From contig CANQKD010000010.1 in NCBI GenBank assembly GCA_947624375.1, forward strand, positions 1-64,000: 64,000 nt of DNA. Direction: 5' to 3'. The stretch's first letter is position 1. The number at the start of each line of letters is the position of its first letter. Shown piece after piece: positions 43,010 through 51,747 of the stretch. The notes under the pieces are model-generated. The model did no database searches, had not been told where the DNA came from, and saw only the letters and a list, made by a program, of their open reading frames with translations. A program made the position numbers and the translations under genes. The DNA comes from an uncultured Clostridia bacterium. GTDB taxonomy: Bacteria; Bacillota; Clostridia; Oscillospirales; Ruminococcaceae.

Positions 43010-43026
43010 ATGAAAACCGTTTTCAT
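43010..43026 (+). promoter_or_regulatory. candidate Fur/Zur-family operator
   Basis: A perfect 8+1+8 palindrome, ATGAAAAC and GTTTTCAT around one base, lies 7 bp after the -10 and covers the expected transcript start. A bound repressor there would block initiation; the first gene downstream encodes such a regulator. Confidence 0.65.
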
Positions 43027-43045
43027 TTTTGAGAGGTGAACAAAA

Positions 43046-43465
43046 TTGCCGCAAAACAGCTACAAAACAAAGCAGAGAACACTTATACTGAACTGCCTGA
43101 AAGACAACAAAGACCGCCATATCACCGCTGAGGAGATTCACGAATATCTTCTGCGAGGGGGCGAGAGCGTTGGCATGACCACCATTTACCGCAATCTTGA
43201 CAAGCTTTTGAAAGAGGGGCAGCTTAGGCGTTACGAGCTGACGCAGGGGCAGAGCGCTTGCTTTCAGTATGTTGACGGCGAGGGCGACTGCCGCGAACAT
43301 TTTCACCTGAAGTGCGAGGGCTGCGGCAGGCTGATACATCTTGATTGTGACGATCTGGCAAAGCTATCAGAGCATATAGAAAAGGAACACGCGTTTTATC
43401 TGAACAGCTCGAAAACGGTGCTTTACGGGCTGTGCGCCGACTGCAAAACGCAAAAGGACAAGTGA
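43046..43465 (+). CDS. Fur-family metal regulator, probably zinc (Zur-like)
   Basis: 139 residues, TTG start with GAGAGGTGAACAAAA upstream. Winged helix with HITAEEIHEYLLRGGESVGMTTIYRNLDKLL (in part, about 25-55). Metal site residues HFHLKCEGCGRLIHLDCD (near 90-107) and a second pair CADC at the end, the four-cysteine structural zinc site. It heads an operon with a zinc-type ABC transporter, which favours Zur over Fur or PerR. Confidence 0.88.
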   Translation: MPQNSYKTKQRTLILNCLKDNKDRHITAEEIHEYLLRGGESVGMTTIYRNLDKLLKEGQLRRYELTQGQSACFQYVDGEGDCREHFHLKCEGCGRLIHLDCDDLAKLSEHIEKEHAFYLNSSKTVLYGLCADCKTQKDK

Positions 43466-43466
43466 C

Positions 43467-44396
43467 ATGATACGCAAAAAACTTAAAATATTTGCTATAA
43501 TTTTAACCATGCTGCCGATGATATTTCTGACCTCGTGCGGCAAACAGCAGCAAAACGGCAGGCTCAGCATAGTTACTACGATTTTTCCGCCATATGATTT
43601 TGCGAGGGAGATAACCGGCGGCAGCTGCGACATACAGATGCTATTAAAACCCGGGCAGGAGAGCCATTCTTACGAGCCGACGATAAAAGACATTCTCGCT
43701 ATTGAAAACTGCGATCTGTTCATCTATACGGGCGGCGAAAGCGACGTCTGGGTGGAGGATATGCTGGCATCTTTTGACGAGCCCGTGAACACCCTGCGGC
43801 TGGTAGATCTATGCGACGTCAAGGAAGAAGAAGAGATAGGCGAGGAGCACGACCACGAGGAAGAACACTCTGTAGACGAGCACGTGTGGACATCGCTCAG
43901 AAATGCGCAGGACATCTGCGGCGGCATTTGCGATGCGGTGTGCGCCATTGACAGCGAAAACGCCGATGAGTACCAAAAAAACTGCGATGAATACTGCGAA
44001 AAACTAAAACAGCTTGACAGCGAATTTACAAGCGTTGTAAACGGCGGCAAACGTCAAACTTTAGTGTTCGGCGACCGCTTTCCGTTTCGGTATCTTGCAG
44101 ATGACTACGGGCTGGAATGCTTTGCGGCATTTTCGGGGTGCAGTGATGAGACCGAGCCCAGCGCTGCAACTTTTGCATACCTTATAGATAAGATAGAAAG
44201 CGAAGATATGCCGGTGGTTTTGTATATAGAATTTTCGGCTGAAAACGCCGCACGCGCTATAGCAGAGCAGACCGGGTGCGGGGCGAGGCTGTTTCATTCC
44301 TGCCACAATGTTACACAGGAAGAAATGGATAACGGCGTGACATACATTTCTCTTATGGAAGAAAATTTGCAGGTGCTGAAGGAGGCGCTTTACTGA
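43467..44396 (+). CDS. zinc/metal ABC transporter substrate-binding lipoprotein (ZnuA/AdcA type)
   Basis: 309 residues. Signal peptide with lipobox LTSC, Cys at 24. Cluster 9 solute-binding fold: SIVTTIFPPYDFAREITGG in part, PGQESHSYEPTIKDI (ligand His near 72), a short acidic His loop EEEEIGEEHDHEEEH (near 112-126), then DEHVW with another ligand. The His-rich loop points to zinc rather than manganese. One base after the regulator gene, and its stop overlaps the ATPase start. Confidence 0.9.
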   Translation: MIRKKLKIFAIILTMLPMIFLTSCGKQQQNGRLSIVTTIFPPYDFAREITGGSCDIQMLLKPGQESHSYEPTIKDILAIENCDLFIYTGGESDVWVEDMLASFDEPVNTLRLVDLCDVKEEEEIGEEHDHEEEHSVDEHVWTSLRNAQDICGGICDAVCAIDSENADEYQKNCDEYCEKLKQLDSEFTSVVNGGKRQTLVFGDRFPFRYLADDYGLECFAAFSGCSDETEPSAATFAYLIDKIESEDMPVVLYIEFSAENAARAIAEQTGCGARLFHSCHNVTQEEMDNGVTYISLMEENLQVLKEALY

Positions 44397-45106
44397 TGAG
44401 TTTGCTGAAAGTTGAAGACCTTACCGTGCAGTATGACGGCAGCGAGGCGCTTAGCGGTCTGAGTTTTGAGCTTGATGAGGGCGATTATCTTTGCATTGCA
44501 GGCGAGAACGGCTCGGGCAAAAGCACGCTGATAAAGGCACTTTTAGGTCTTAAAAAGCCCGATGGCGGCAGCATAACCTACACAGGGCTGGCGCAGTCGC
44601 AGATAGGCTATATGCCGCAGCAGACCGACATTCAGCGCGATTTTCCCGCATCGGTGATGGAAGTTGTGCTGACGGGCTGCCTTAAAGCAAACGGCAGGCG
44701 ACCGTTCTTTTCTGCAAAAACAAAAAAGCTCGCGCTTGAAAACCTTGAAAAGACAGGCGCTGCGCAGCTTGCAAAAAAATGTTACGGTGAGCTCTCGGGC
44801 GGTCAGCAACAGAGGGTGCTTATGGCAAGGGCGCTTTGCTCTACCGAAAAGCTGCTTATTCTAGATGAGCCCGTTGCGAACCTTGACCCGAAGGCTACAG
44901 ACGAGCTTTACGCGCTGATAGACGAGCTGAACAAAAAGCACGGCATAACCGTTATAATGGTATCGCACGATATACGCTGCGCGGCGATGCAGGCAGGGAA
45001 AATTTTGCACATTGACAAAACGCTGGTGTTTTTCGGCACGACTAACGACTATATAAACTCGCCCGAGGGCAGGCGGTTTTTGAGCCACTCTCACCATAAT
45101 ATCTGA
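44396..45106 (+). CDS. zinc/metal ABC transporter ATPase (ZnuC type)
   Basis: 236 residues. Walker A GENGSGKSTL (about 34-43), Q-loop GYMPQQ, signature LSGGQQQR (near 133-140), Walker B LLILDEPVAN. Coupled to the lipoprotein gene by overlap (ATGA). Confidence 0.93.
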   Translation: MSLLKVEDLTVQYDGSEALSGLSFELDEGDYLCIAGENGSGKSTLIKALLGLKKPDGGSITYTGLAQSQIGYMPQQTDIQRDFPASVMEVVLTGCLKANGRRPFFSAKTKKLALENLEKTGAAQLAKKCYGELSGGQQQRVLMARALCSTEKLLILDEPVANLDPKATDELYALIDELNKKHGITVIMVSHDIRCAAMQAGKILHIDKTLVFFGTTNDYINSPEGRRFLSHSHHNI

Positions 45107-45117
45107 GGTACAATAAA

Positions 45118-45933
45118 ATGGACAGTATTATAAAACTTCTGCAAATGACTTTTATACAGCGCGCTCTGATAGTGGGCGTGCTGGTGTCGCTATCAGCCGC
45201 TTTGCTGGGCGTGCCGCTGGTGCTGAAGCGATACTCTATGATAGGCGACGGGCTTTCGCACGTGGGCTTTTGTGCGCTTTCAGTCGCGGCGGTGATGAAC
45301 TGGGCGCCTTTGTATTTTTCTATACCTGTGGTAGTTGTGGCGGCGTTTTTGCTGCTGCGGCTGTCGGGCAAGGAGAAGATAAAAGGCGATGCCGCAACTG
45401 CTCTTATAACCACCAGCGCGCTTGCTGTGGGCGTAATAGTTACGTCTTTTGGCAGCGGCATAACTACCGACATAAACAGCTATATGTTCGGCAGCATACT
45501 GACTATGAGTGAGTCTGATGTGCGCCTGAGCATTGTGCTCTCGGTTGCCGTGCTGGTGCTGTTCGTGCTGTTTTACAACAGGCTGCTGGCGGTGACATTT
45601 GACGAAACTTTTGCTAAAGCTACGGGCATAAAGGCGCAGCTATACAATATGCTGCTCGCGCTTCTCACCGCGCTGACTATAGTGCTTGGTATGCGAATGA
45701 TGGGCACTTTGCTTATATCGGGGCTTATAGTCTTCCCTGCCCTGACGGCAATGCGCGTGTTCAAGCGTTTTCGCTCGGTGATGATATGCTCCGCGTGCGT
45801 ATCGGTGGTGTGCTTTGTGGTGGGGATGATCGCATCGTATGTGTTCTCTGCCCCTGCCGGTGCAAGCGTCATGGCTGCGAACCTGCTGGCGTTTCTGCTT
45901 TTCTGGCTGGTGGGCGCGGTAAGATACCGATGA
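45118..45933 (+). CDS. zinc/metal ABC transporter permease (ZnuB type, ABC-3)
   Basis: 271 residues with about eight helices. PLVLKRYSMIGDGLSHVGF (near 30-48) is the ABC-3 permease coupling region. Ends exactly against the stop codon of the convergent XRE gene, leaving no room for a terminator. Confidence 0.92.
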   Translation: MDSIIKLLQMTFIQRALIVGVLVSLSAALLGVPLVLKRYSMIGDGLSHVGFCALSVAAVMNWAPLYFSIPVVVVAAFLLLRLSGKEKIKGDAATALITTSALAVGVIVTSFGSGITTDINSYMFGSILTMSESDVRLSIVLSVAVLVLFVLFYNRLLAVTFDETFAKATGIKAQLYNMLLALLTALTIVLGMRMMGTLLISGLIVFPALTAMRVFKRFRSVMICSACVSVVCFVVGMIASYVFSAPAGASVMAANLLAFLLFWLVGAVRYR

Positions 45934-46155
45934 CTATAAATGTTTGTAGTATGTTTTTGTATCTGTAAGACCTAAGATGTAATCAACGTTGGTTTTGTAG
46001 AAATTTGCAAGGCGTATGAGCACATCGGTCGGCACATCGCGCTGACCGAGCTCATAATTGCTGTAGACCTGCTGTGAGCAATGGAGCATTTCGGCTATAT
46101 CGCTTTGTTTTAAGTCGGCATCTTCGCGCAGGTCGCGCATTCGTTTGTATTGCAT
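45934..46155 (-). CDS. small XRE-family HTH regulator
   Basis: 73 residues. The helix-turn-helix spans about 10-62 (LKQSDIAEMLHCSQQVYSNYELGQRDVP in part), typical of SinR/Cro-like minimal regulators. RBS GGAGG precedes the ATG. Upstream lies a set of palindromic CTGCAATTTGCAG-like sites that fits autoregulation. Target genes otherwise unknown; it may also read the metal operon it faces. Confidence 0.85.
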   Translation of the reverse strand: MQYKRMRDLREDADLKQSDIAEMLHCSQQVYSNYELGQRDVPTDVLIRLANFYKTNVDYILGLTDTKTYYKHL

Positions 46156-46166
46156 ATGATCTCCTC

Positions 46167-46253
46167 CAAATCGCAGTATGATATAAAATATTATGCTATA
46201 AAAAATATATCATACTGCAATTTGTTGTACGATTTATACTGCAATTTGCAGTA
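46167..46253 (-). promoter_or_regulatory. operator/promoter region of the XRE gene
   Basis: A 17-bp inverted repeat (arms reading ATATCATACTGCRATTT) at 46167-46183 and 46207-46223 flanks an AT-rich promoter-like core. A perfect 17-bp palindrome TACTGCAA-T-TTGCAGTA lies at 46237-46253, and a half-conserved copy at 46213-46229. Probably binding sites for the XRE protein. Confidence 0.65.
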
Positions 46254-46255
46254 CA

Positions 46256-47225
46256 GCACACGTTGAACGCCGGTAAGCAGTCGGTAAAGCGGTTATTTTT
46301 TGCGCATAAGCGCAAGCCTGCGGAGCTGTTCAACGCCACACTTTAATTTGGTTATCTTCTCATTTTGAGTATGCTGATACGTTCGCGCGCTTTTGGCTAT
46401 GATTTTTTCACATTATACGGCGTTCGCTGCTAGAGGTTAGAAGTGAGAAGTCAGAGGTTAGAAACGGTCTTGCGGCTTTTGCACGTGCTTACTATTTCTG
46501 CGGTTTAGATAGAGGCAAGAAGCAAGAGATTGCTTTTTATAACTTTGCGCAGATTTTTCAAAATGCTCATCTTACCTCTTGCTTCTTAGTAGACCGCAGG
46601 CATGGTGATATAATGCAATGCCGAGAAAAATATCTCTAACTTCTAACATCTAATTTCTAACTTCTAATAGGGCAAGAAATTTGGACTTGTCCGTACTGCA
46701 AATTTACGCAGTACGTTGCCATTCAATTTTCCCGCACTACTGACCTCCGTTGCCTTGCAAACAAAACCTATGCGTATTTCGCTATTTAGCCGCAATCTCA
46801 AAGGCACGAAGTTCCGAGCGAAAAGGTCGCGGCTTTTCACCAAGGCTCAGCGCGTGGTCGTAGGTGTGGGTAAGGAATGAGGAGCTCGAGGGGAAAACCT
46901 TAGGGTAGGGAGTGGAGCGCGCGCCCTTCCTTGCAGATACACTCCCTATATCCTCTATGGCACACTTCGCAAAGCGAAGTGCAGAAGAATTGGGCTTTTA
47001 TATATTGTTGCCCAATTCTTCACGCGGTCGCTTGCGACCGCTGCCCCTCGATTAGAGTTGCGCAAACGTATTAGCTTGCTCAAAATGAAAAGATAACCGA
47101 ATTACATTGTAGCGTTGAACGGCTCCGCAGGGTGCGCGTAAGCGCGAATATTCAAATAACGCGCGAAAGTTAAAGCAGCAACATCTTGCCTCTTGCTTCT
47201 AAATCTCTTGCCTCTAGCAGCGAAA
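46256..47225. repeat. repeat mosaic: heptamer arrays and repeat F copy 3 with repeat G
   Basis: No gene seen. A partial repeat H and the motif TGCGGAGCTGTTCAACGCC near 46317; heptamer arrays at 46425-46530 and 46570-46680 in opposite sense; inverted repeat F copy 3 at about 46690-47060, interrupted by repeat G copy 2 (46963-47041); heptamer array again at 47180-47222. Confidence 0.7.
46963..47041. mobile_element. repeat G copy 2 inserted in repeat F copy 3
   Basis: Same three-hairpin layout as copy 1, but with different stems: CACTTCGC/GCGAAGTG, then AAGAATTGGGC/GCCCAATTCTT, then GCGGTCGC/GCGACCGC. The first two stems share almost no sequence with copy 1, yet pair fully. It splits the long stem of the F element. 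Confidence 0.7.
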
Positions 47226-47240
47226 GCAGCATTATCTTTC

Positions 47241-47269
47241 TTGACAATATAGTTTGTGTGTGATAAAAT
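47241..47269 (+). promoter_or_regulatory. promoter of the two-component operon
   Basis: TTGACA (47241-47246), 17-bp spacer, TAAAAT (47264-47269). Confidence 0.75.
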
Positions 47270-47347
47270 ATTTTTACACATATTTTTCTTGTTTTTATCA
47301 CATGATTTTCATAAAAGTAAGTTAGAATATTTTCGGGAGATGATATA

Positions 47348-48022
47348 ATGGCTGCGACGAGAATTCTTATTGCCGATGATGAGGAAAAGATACGCGAGGT
47401 CGTGCGCGAATACGCTGAATTTGAGGGTATGCTGGTAACAGAAGCGTGCGACGGCATGGACGCTGTTGAAAAGGTGAAAAACGGTCGGTTCGATGTGATA
47501 ATCCTCGATATTATGATGCCGCGTTTAGACGGCTACTCGGCGTGCAAAGAGATAAAAAAATACTCCGCTGCGCCCGTTATAATGCTTTCGGCACGGGGCG
47601 AGGAGTATGACAAGCTATTCGGTTTTGAACTGGGTATCGACGACTACGTTACAAAGCCGTTTTCTCCCAAAGAGCTTATGGCAAGGATAAAAGTCGCAGT
47701 GAAGCGGCACGCTGAAAACGCCTTGGAAAAGGACGTTTTTATGTACGACGGGCTGGAGATAAACTTTACCGCGCGCGAAGTAAAGGTGAACGGCAAGAAA
47801 GTTTCGATGACCCCAAAAGAATACGACCTGCTTTTCTTTCTGGTGCGCAACGCTAACATTGCTCTTACGAGAGAAAAGCTGCTTGAAGAAGTGTGGGGCT
47901 ATGACTTTTACGGCGACGACAGGACCGTTGACACGCACATCAAAATGCTTCGCAACAGCCTGGGAGAGTTTCGCAGCCACATAATCACGCTGAGGGGAAT
48001 GGGATACAAGTTTGAAAAATAA
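47348..48022 (+). CDS. OmpR-family response regulator
   Basis: 224 residues. Receiver domain with acidic pocket DDEE (about 10-13), phospho-acceptor in VIILDIMMPRLDGY and switch lysine in VTKPFSPKEL. Winged helix at about 130-224 with LLEEVWGYDFYGDDRTVDTHI (in part). Overlaps the kinase gene by 11 bp. Signal unknown. Confidence 0.94.
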   Translation: MAATRILIADDEEKIREVVREYAEFEGMLVTEACDGMDAVEKVKNGRFDVIILDIMMPRLDGYSACKEIKKYSAAPVIMLSARGEEYDKLFGFELGIDDYVTKPFSPKELMARIKVAVKRHAENALEKDVFMYDGLEINFTAREVKVNGKKVSMTPKEYDLLFFLVRNANIALTREKLLEEVWGYDFYGDDRTVDTHIKMLRNSLGEFRSHIITLRGMGYKFEK

Positions 48023-49469
48023 AGGTGAGCAAAAGCGCAGAAAGCTGCCTGCCCTGGGCATAAAAACGCACATCTGGCTGAGCTTTATGTTCTTCACGCT
48101 GCTGGTCATCGCGCTTATATGGCTGTTTCAGTACGTACTGCTGAAGAGCCACTATCAGGGCATGAAGATGAACGATCTTTCGCAGGCGGCTGATGAGATA
48201 TCTGAAAGCGTTGAGGTGGGCGACATACAGTTTCGCATACGCGAGATCGCCTTTCAGAATTCGTTCTGCATAATAGTTACCAACTCGCAGTGCGGCTACG
48301 AGATAGGCGAAAACGCGATGGGCAGTTACTCTGTAATTGACAGCGACCGCAGAAACAACTACAGCCGCTATCTTTACGATCTTAAAAACAGACTGGCGGA
48401 TTCGGGCAAAAAGGCTATCGCAGTCAGTGCCGCCGATGGTGACGATCCTATAAAAAGAATGATATACGTAACGACGATCAAAGGGCTTTCGGGCGCGGAG
48501 CACTACCTTTTTATAGAGAGCTCGCTGGAGCCTATTGACTCTACCGTGAACATTATTATGCAGCAGCTGTGGATAATAACTGTGATACTGCTTGTTGCGG
48601 CGTTTATTATAACTATGATAGTATCGCGCAGGCTTTCAAAGCCGCTGGTATCGCTGACAAACACGGCGGAGGTATTCGCAAAGGGCAACTACAAGGTAAA
48701 CTTCGATCAGTCGCAGTACAAAGAGATAGAGCAGCTGTCGCAGGTGCTCAACTATGCGGGCTCGGAGGTCTCAAAAGTAAACGAGCTGCGGCGCGACCTT
48801 ATTGCAAATGTATCGCATGATCTTCGCACGCCGCTGACGATAATAAAGTCATACGCCGAGATGATACGCGACCTGTCGGGCGACGTACCCGAAAAGCGTG
48901 AGCAGCATCTGGCGGTGATAATAGATGAATCTGACAGGCTGAGCAATTTAGTCAACAGCATACTGGAGCTTTCAAAACTTGAGAGCGCGGCGAGGGAGCT
49001 GCACATTCAGCCGTTTGAGATAAGCGAGAAACTTCGCGAGGTAATGCAGCGATACCGTGTGCTTAACGAGCGTGACGGCTACAACATAACCTTGCAGACA
49101 GACGGCGAGGCAATGTGCGCGGCAGATGTTGCGCTGATAGAGCAGGTGTTTTACAATCTTATAAACAACGCCGTAAACTACTGCGGCGAGGACAAGGCAG
49201 TTCTGGTGCGGCAGATCAACAAAGAAAGCTGCGTGCGTGTGGAAGTCACCGACCACGGCAAGGGCATACCGAAAGAGCAGCTGCCGCAGATATTTGACCG
49301 CTACTACCGCGCGCCCAAGGCAACGCGCGATGTTATCGGCACGGGGCTGGGGCTCTCGATAGTGAAGGAGATACTCAAGCAGCACAGGTTTCTGTTCGGC
49401 GTGATGAGCGAGGAAAACGTGGGGTCAACATTCTGGGTGGAGATAGCCAAGTATAAAGAGGGAAAGTAA
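48012..49469 (+). CDS. membrane sensor histidine kinase
   Basis: 485 residues, TTG start inside the end of the regulator gene. Helix 1 at about 21-43, an extracytoplasmic sensor of about 130 residues, helix 2 near 183-205, HAMP, then DHp with NVSHDLRTPLTII (phospho-His), N box INNAVNYC, G boxes DHGKGIP and GTGLGLSIVKE. The sensor domain does not match a family I recognise. Confidence 0.93.
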   Translation: MKNKGEQKRRKLPALGIKTHIWLSFMFFTLLVIALIWLFQYVLLKSHYQGMKMNDLSQAADEISESVEVGDIQFRIREIAFQNSFCIIVTNSQCGYEIGENAMGSYSVIDSDRRNNYSRYLYDLKNRLADSGKKAIAVSAADGDDPIKRMIYVTTIKGLSGAEHYLFIESSLEPIDSTVNIIMQQLWIITVILLVAAFIITMIVSRRLSKPLVSLTNTAEVFAKGNYKVNFDQSQYKEIEQLSQVLNYAGSEVSKVNELRRDLIANVSHDLRTPLTIIKSYAEMIRDLSGDVPEKREQHLAVIIDESDRLSNLVNSILELSKLESAARELHIQPFEISEKLREVMQRYRVLNERDGYNITLQTDGEAMCAADVALIEQVFYNLINNAVNYCGEDKAVLVRQINKESCVRVEVTDHGKGIPKEQLPQIFDRYYRAPKATRDVIGTGLGLSIVKEILKQHRFLFGVMSEENVGSTFWVEIAKYKEGK

Positions 49470-49554
49470 CCCGAGAAACAGGATCAGTGAAGAGTGAAGA
49501 TCGAAGAGTGATAAGTTTAGAGTTAAGGTGCGGCTCACGCCGCGAATTTTAAAT

Positions 49555-50280
49555 TCATGTCAAGAAAGGAAAAGTTTTCGGTCAAGCCTTTTTCAAAAGG
49601 CTTGTCAGGTCGAGGGTGAAACCCTCGTCGCCCTCCGCAGAGGGCGAAATCTCCTACAACGTGCGCTCCGCTGTTAGAGGTTAGAAGTGAGAAGTTAGAA
49701 GTAAGAAACGTTTTTTAAAACTCTTGTGGCAGTTTTCCATATCTGCGGTTTAGATAGAGGCAAGAAACAAGAAAATACTTTTTATAGCTTTGTGCAGTCT
49801 TTTCAAAGCCAAACATCTTGCCTCTTGCATCTAGTTTTCTTGCTTCTAGCAGCTGCGCCTCCCCTAGTTGTAGCGCATAGCTATTTTTCCTGCGCGCGCT
49901 TGCGTGCGCAACAGCTTTGTAAAAATCTCCAACGTCTTGCTTCTTGCTTCTCGTTATCTTGCTTCTAGCAGCTGCGCCTCCCTTAGTTGTAGTGCAACGC
50001 TCTTTTTCCGCGTTCTCTAAGAGAATGCCACGCAAAGTGAAAAGCCAAATCTTCTTGCTTCTTGCCTCTAGCAGCTGCGCCTCCCCTAGTTGTAGCACAT
50101 AACCATTTTGCCTGCGCGCGCTTGCGTGCGCAACAGCTTTGTAAAAATCTCCAACGTCTTGCTTCTTGCTTCTCGTTATCTTGCCTCTAGCAGCTGCGCC
50201 TCCCCTTTGAAAAGACCCGACTATTTTTCCTGCGCGCGTTTGCGTGCGCAATAGGTTTGTGAAAGTTCGCGCTGTCGCGT
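49555..50280. repeat. repeat mosaic: repeat A copy 7 and long heptamer arrays
   Basis: No gene seen. Truncated reversed repeat A copy 7 at 49558-49677, with GAGGG/CCCTC and GCCCTC/GAGGGC hairpins. Heptamer arrays at 49675-49705, 49755-49860, 49935-49985, 50055-50085 and 50155-50205. Three TGCGCGCGCTTGCGTGCGCA modules near 49891, 50112 and 50230. The stretch 49855-50210 is an imperfect direct duplication of about 220 bp. Confidence 0.7.
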
Positions 50281-50284
50281 GGCG

Positions 50285-50606
50285 CATGGAGCGCAGTGGA
50301 TTGTCGGCTTACGCCTCCAAGCCACTTGAAAGAATTACTTCGGCGACATTATGGGGTCGCCGATTTTGGCGCGGTTCTGCGAACCGCTGAAAACCGTAAT
50401 TCTTTTACATAGTCCGTTTACCCTCAAAGTTTGTAATCCCTGTCAAGAACGGAAAAGTTTTCGATCGACCCTTTTTCAAAAGGGTCGTGGGGGTACGGGG
50501 GCGGCGCCCCCGAAAACGCGTCAGGCGCTCCGAAAAAGGTGAATTGAAAAACAATCCGGTGGATTGTTTTTCAAGAGGAAAATCCCTGCAAGAGAGGGAT
50601 TTTCCT
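50285..50606 (-). repeat. composite: GGCTTACGCC tail, repeat B copy 5, repeat A copy 8
   Basis: Tail hairpin near 50300-50325, repeat B at 50332-50402 with GAATTAC/GTAATTC ends, then repeat A at 50438-50606 with second stem GAAAAACAATCC/GGATTGTTTTTC. Same module order as at 41670-41943 and 56975-57293. Confidence 0.8.
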
Positions 50607-50624
50607 TGTTGTAGTGCAACGCTA

Positions 50625-51120
50625 TTTTTCCGCGTTCCATTATGGAACGCCAAACGAAGTGAAAAGCCAAATCTTCTTGCCTCTTGCATCTAGTTTTCTT
50701 GCTTCTAGCAGCTGCGCCTCCCCTTGTTGTAGTGCAACGCTATTTTTCCGCGTTCCATTATGGAACGCCGTGCAGTGCGAAAAATCCATAACAAGTAAAA
50801 TGCGCGAAAGTATTAGCACGCTCAAAATGAGAAGAAAGCCAAAGAAAAGTGAAGCGTTGAACAGCTCCGCAGGGTGCGCGTAAGCGCAAATATTAAAACA
50901 ACGCGCAAACGCCGCTTTCCACACATCTTGCCTCTTGCCCTATTAGAAGTTAGAAATTAGAAGTTAGAAGTTTGAAATATTTTTCTCCACATAGCATTAA
51001 ATCACCATGCCTGCGGTCTGCCAAGAAGCAAGATGCAAGATGTTTGGTTTTGAAAAGACGGCACTAAACTATAAAAAGCAATTTCTTGCCTCTTGCCTCT
51101 GGATCTCTTGCCTCTAATAG
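50625..51120. repeat. repeat mosaic: palindromes and heptamer arrays
   Basis: Two GCGTTCC/GGAACGC palindromes (50631, 50750), heptamer arrays at 50670-50715 and 50925-51120 (TTAGAAG units, then CTTGCCT units), and a TGCGCGTAAGCGCAAAT module near 50875. No gene seen. Confidence 0.7.
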
Positions 51121-51123
51121 AAC

Positions 51124-51156
51124 AAAAGCGGCGGAAGATAACTTCCGCCGTTGTTT
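51124..51156 (-). terminator. terminator of the HPr gene
   Basis: Stem CGGCGGAAG/CTTCCGCCG, loop TTAT, then CTTTTG on the minus strand. Confidence 0.85.
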
Positions 51157-51188
51157 TCAGCCGCTGATATTAAAATAGGTACTTTGGT

Positions 51189-51461
51189 CTATCTTGCATC
51201 TTCGGAAAATCCGCTGTCAACAAGATCAACCAGTTCTTCTACAGCTTCCTGCTCGTCTGCTCCGTCAGCGATTATCCTGATAGATGTGCCGCCAACTATG
51301 CCGAGCGAAAGTATGCCCAGCAGGCTCTTGGCGTTTACCCTTCTCTCCTCTTTCTCTATCCAGATGGACGACTTGAATTCGTTCGCTTTCTGAATAAAGA
51401 AGGTCGCCGGACGTGCGTGAAGTCCTACCTGATTCTGAACTGTTACATCTTTTACGAACAT
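51189..51461 (-). CDS. ptsH: HPr phosphocarrier protein
   Basis: 90 residues. NQVGLHARPATFF (about 10-22) has the PTS phosphorylation histidine (H16), and NAKSLLGILSLGI (near 43-55) has the regulatory serine used by HPr kinase in catabolite control. Slightly longer tail than Bacillus HPr. It is not next to ptsI. GGAGAG before the ATG; terminator downstream, so monocistronic. Confidence 0.93.
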   Translation of the reverse strand: MFVKDVTVQNQVGLHARPATFFIQKANEFKSSIWIEKEERRVNAKSLLGILSLGIVGGTSIRIIADGADEQEAVEELVDLVDSGFSEDAR

Positions 51462-51747
51462 ATCGATCTCTCCATTCTTATCATTTCGATTTAAGCGATC
51501 ACTCGCCGTGCGATTACAATGTATAAGTGTAAATCAATTCACTATCAATATTATACTTGTTTTATTGTCCTTAGTCAACGATAAATTATGTACAAAGGGG
51601 CATTTCCTTAAAATTTTCTGCTTTTTGATTACACCGCCCCAAATCTGAGCCCCAAACTTTGTGCAACTTAACCATAGTTTTTGAACACTTTGTAACATAT
51701 TAAACAATTGATATGTCATTTTTTGTAAAATTTCGTCTCAAAAGCGG

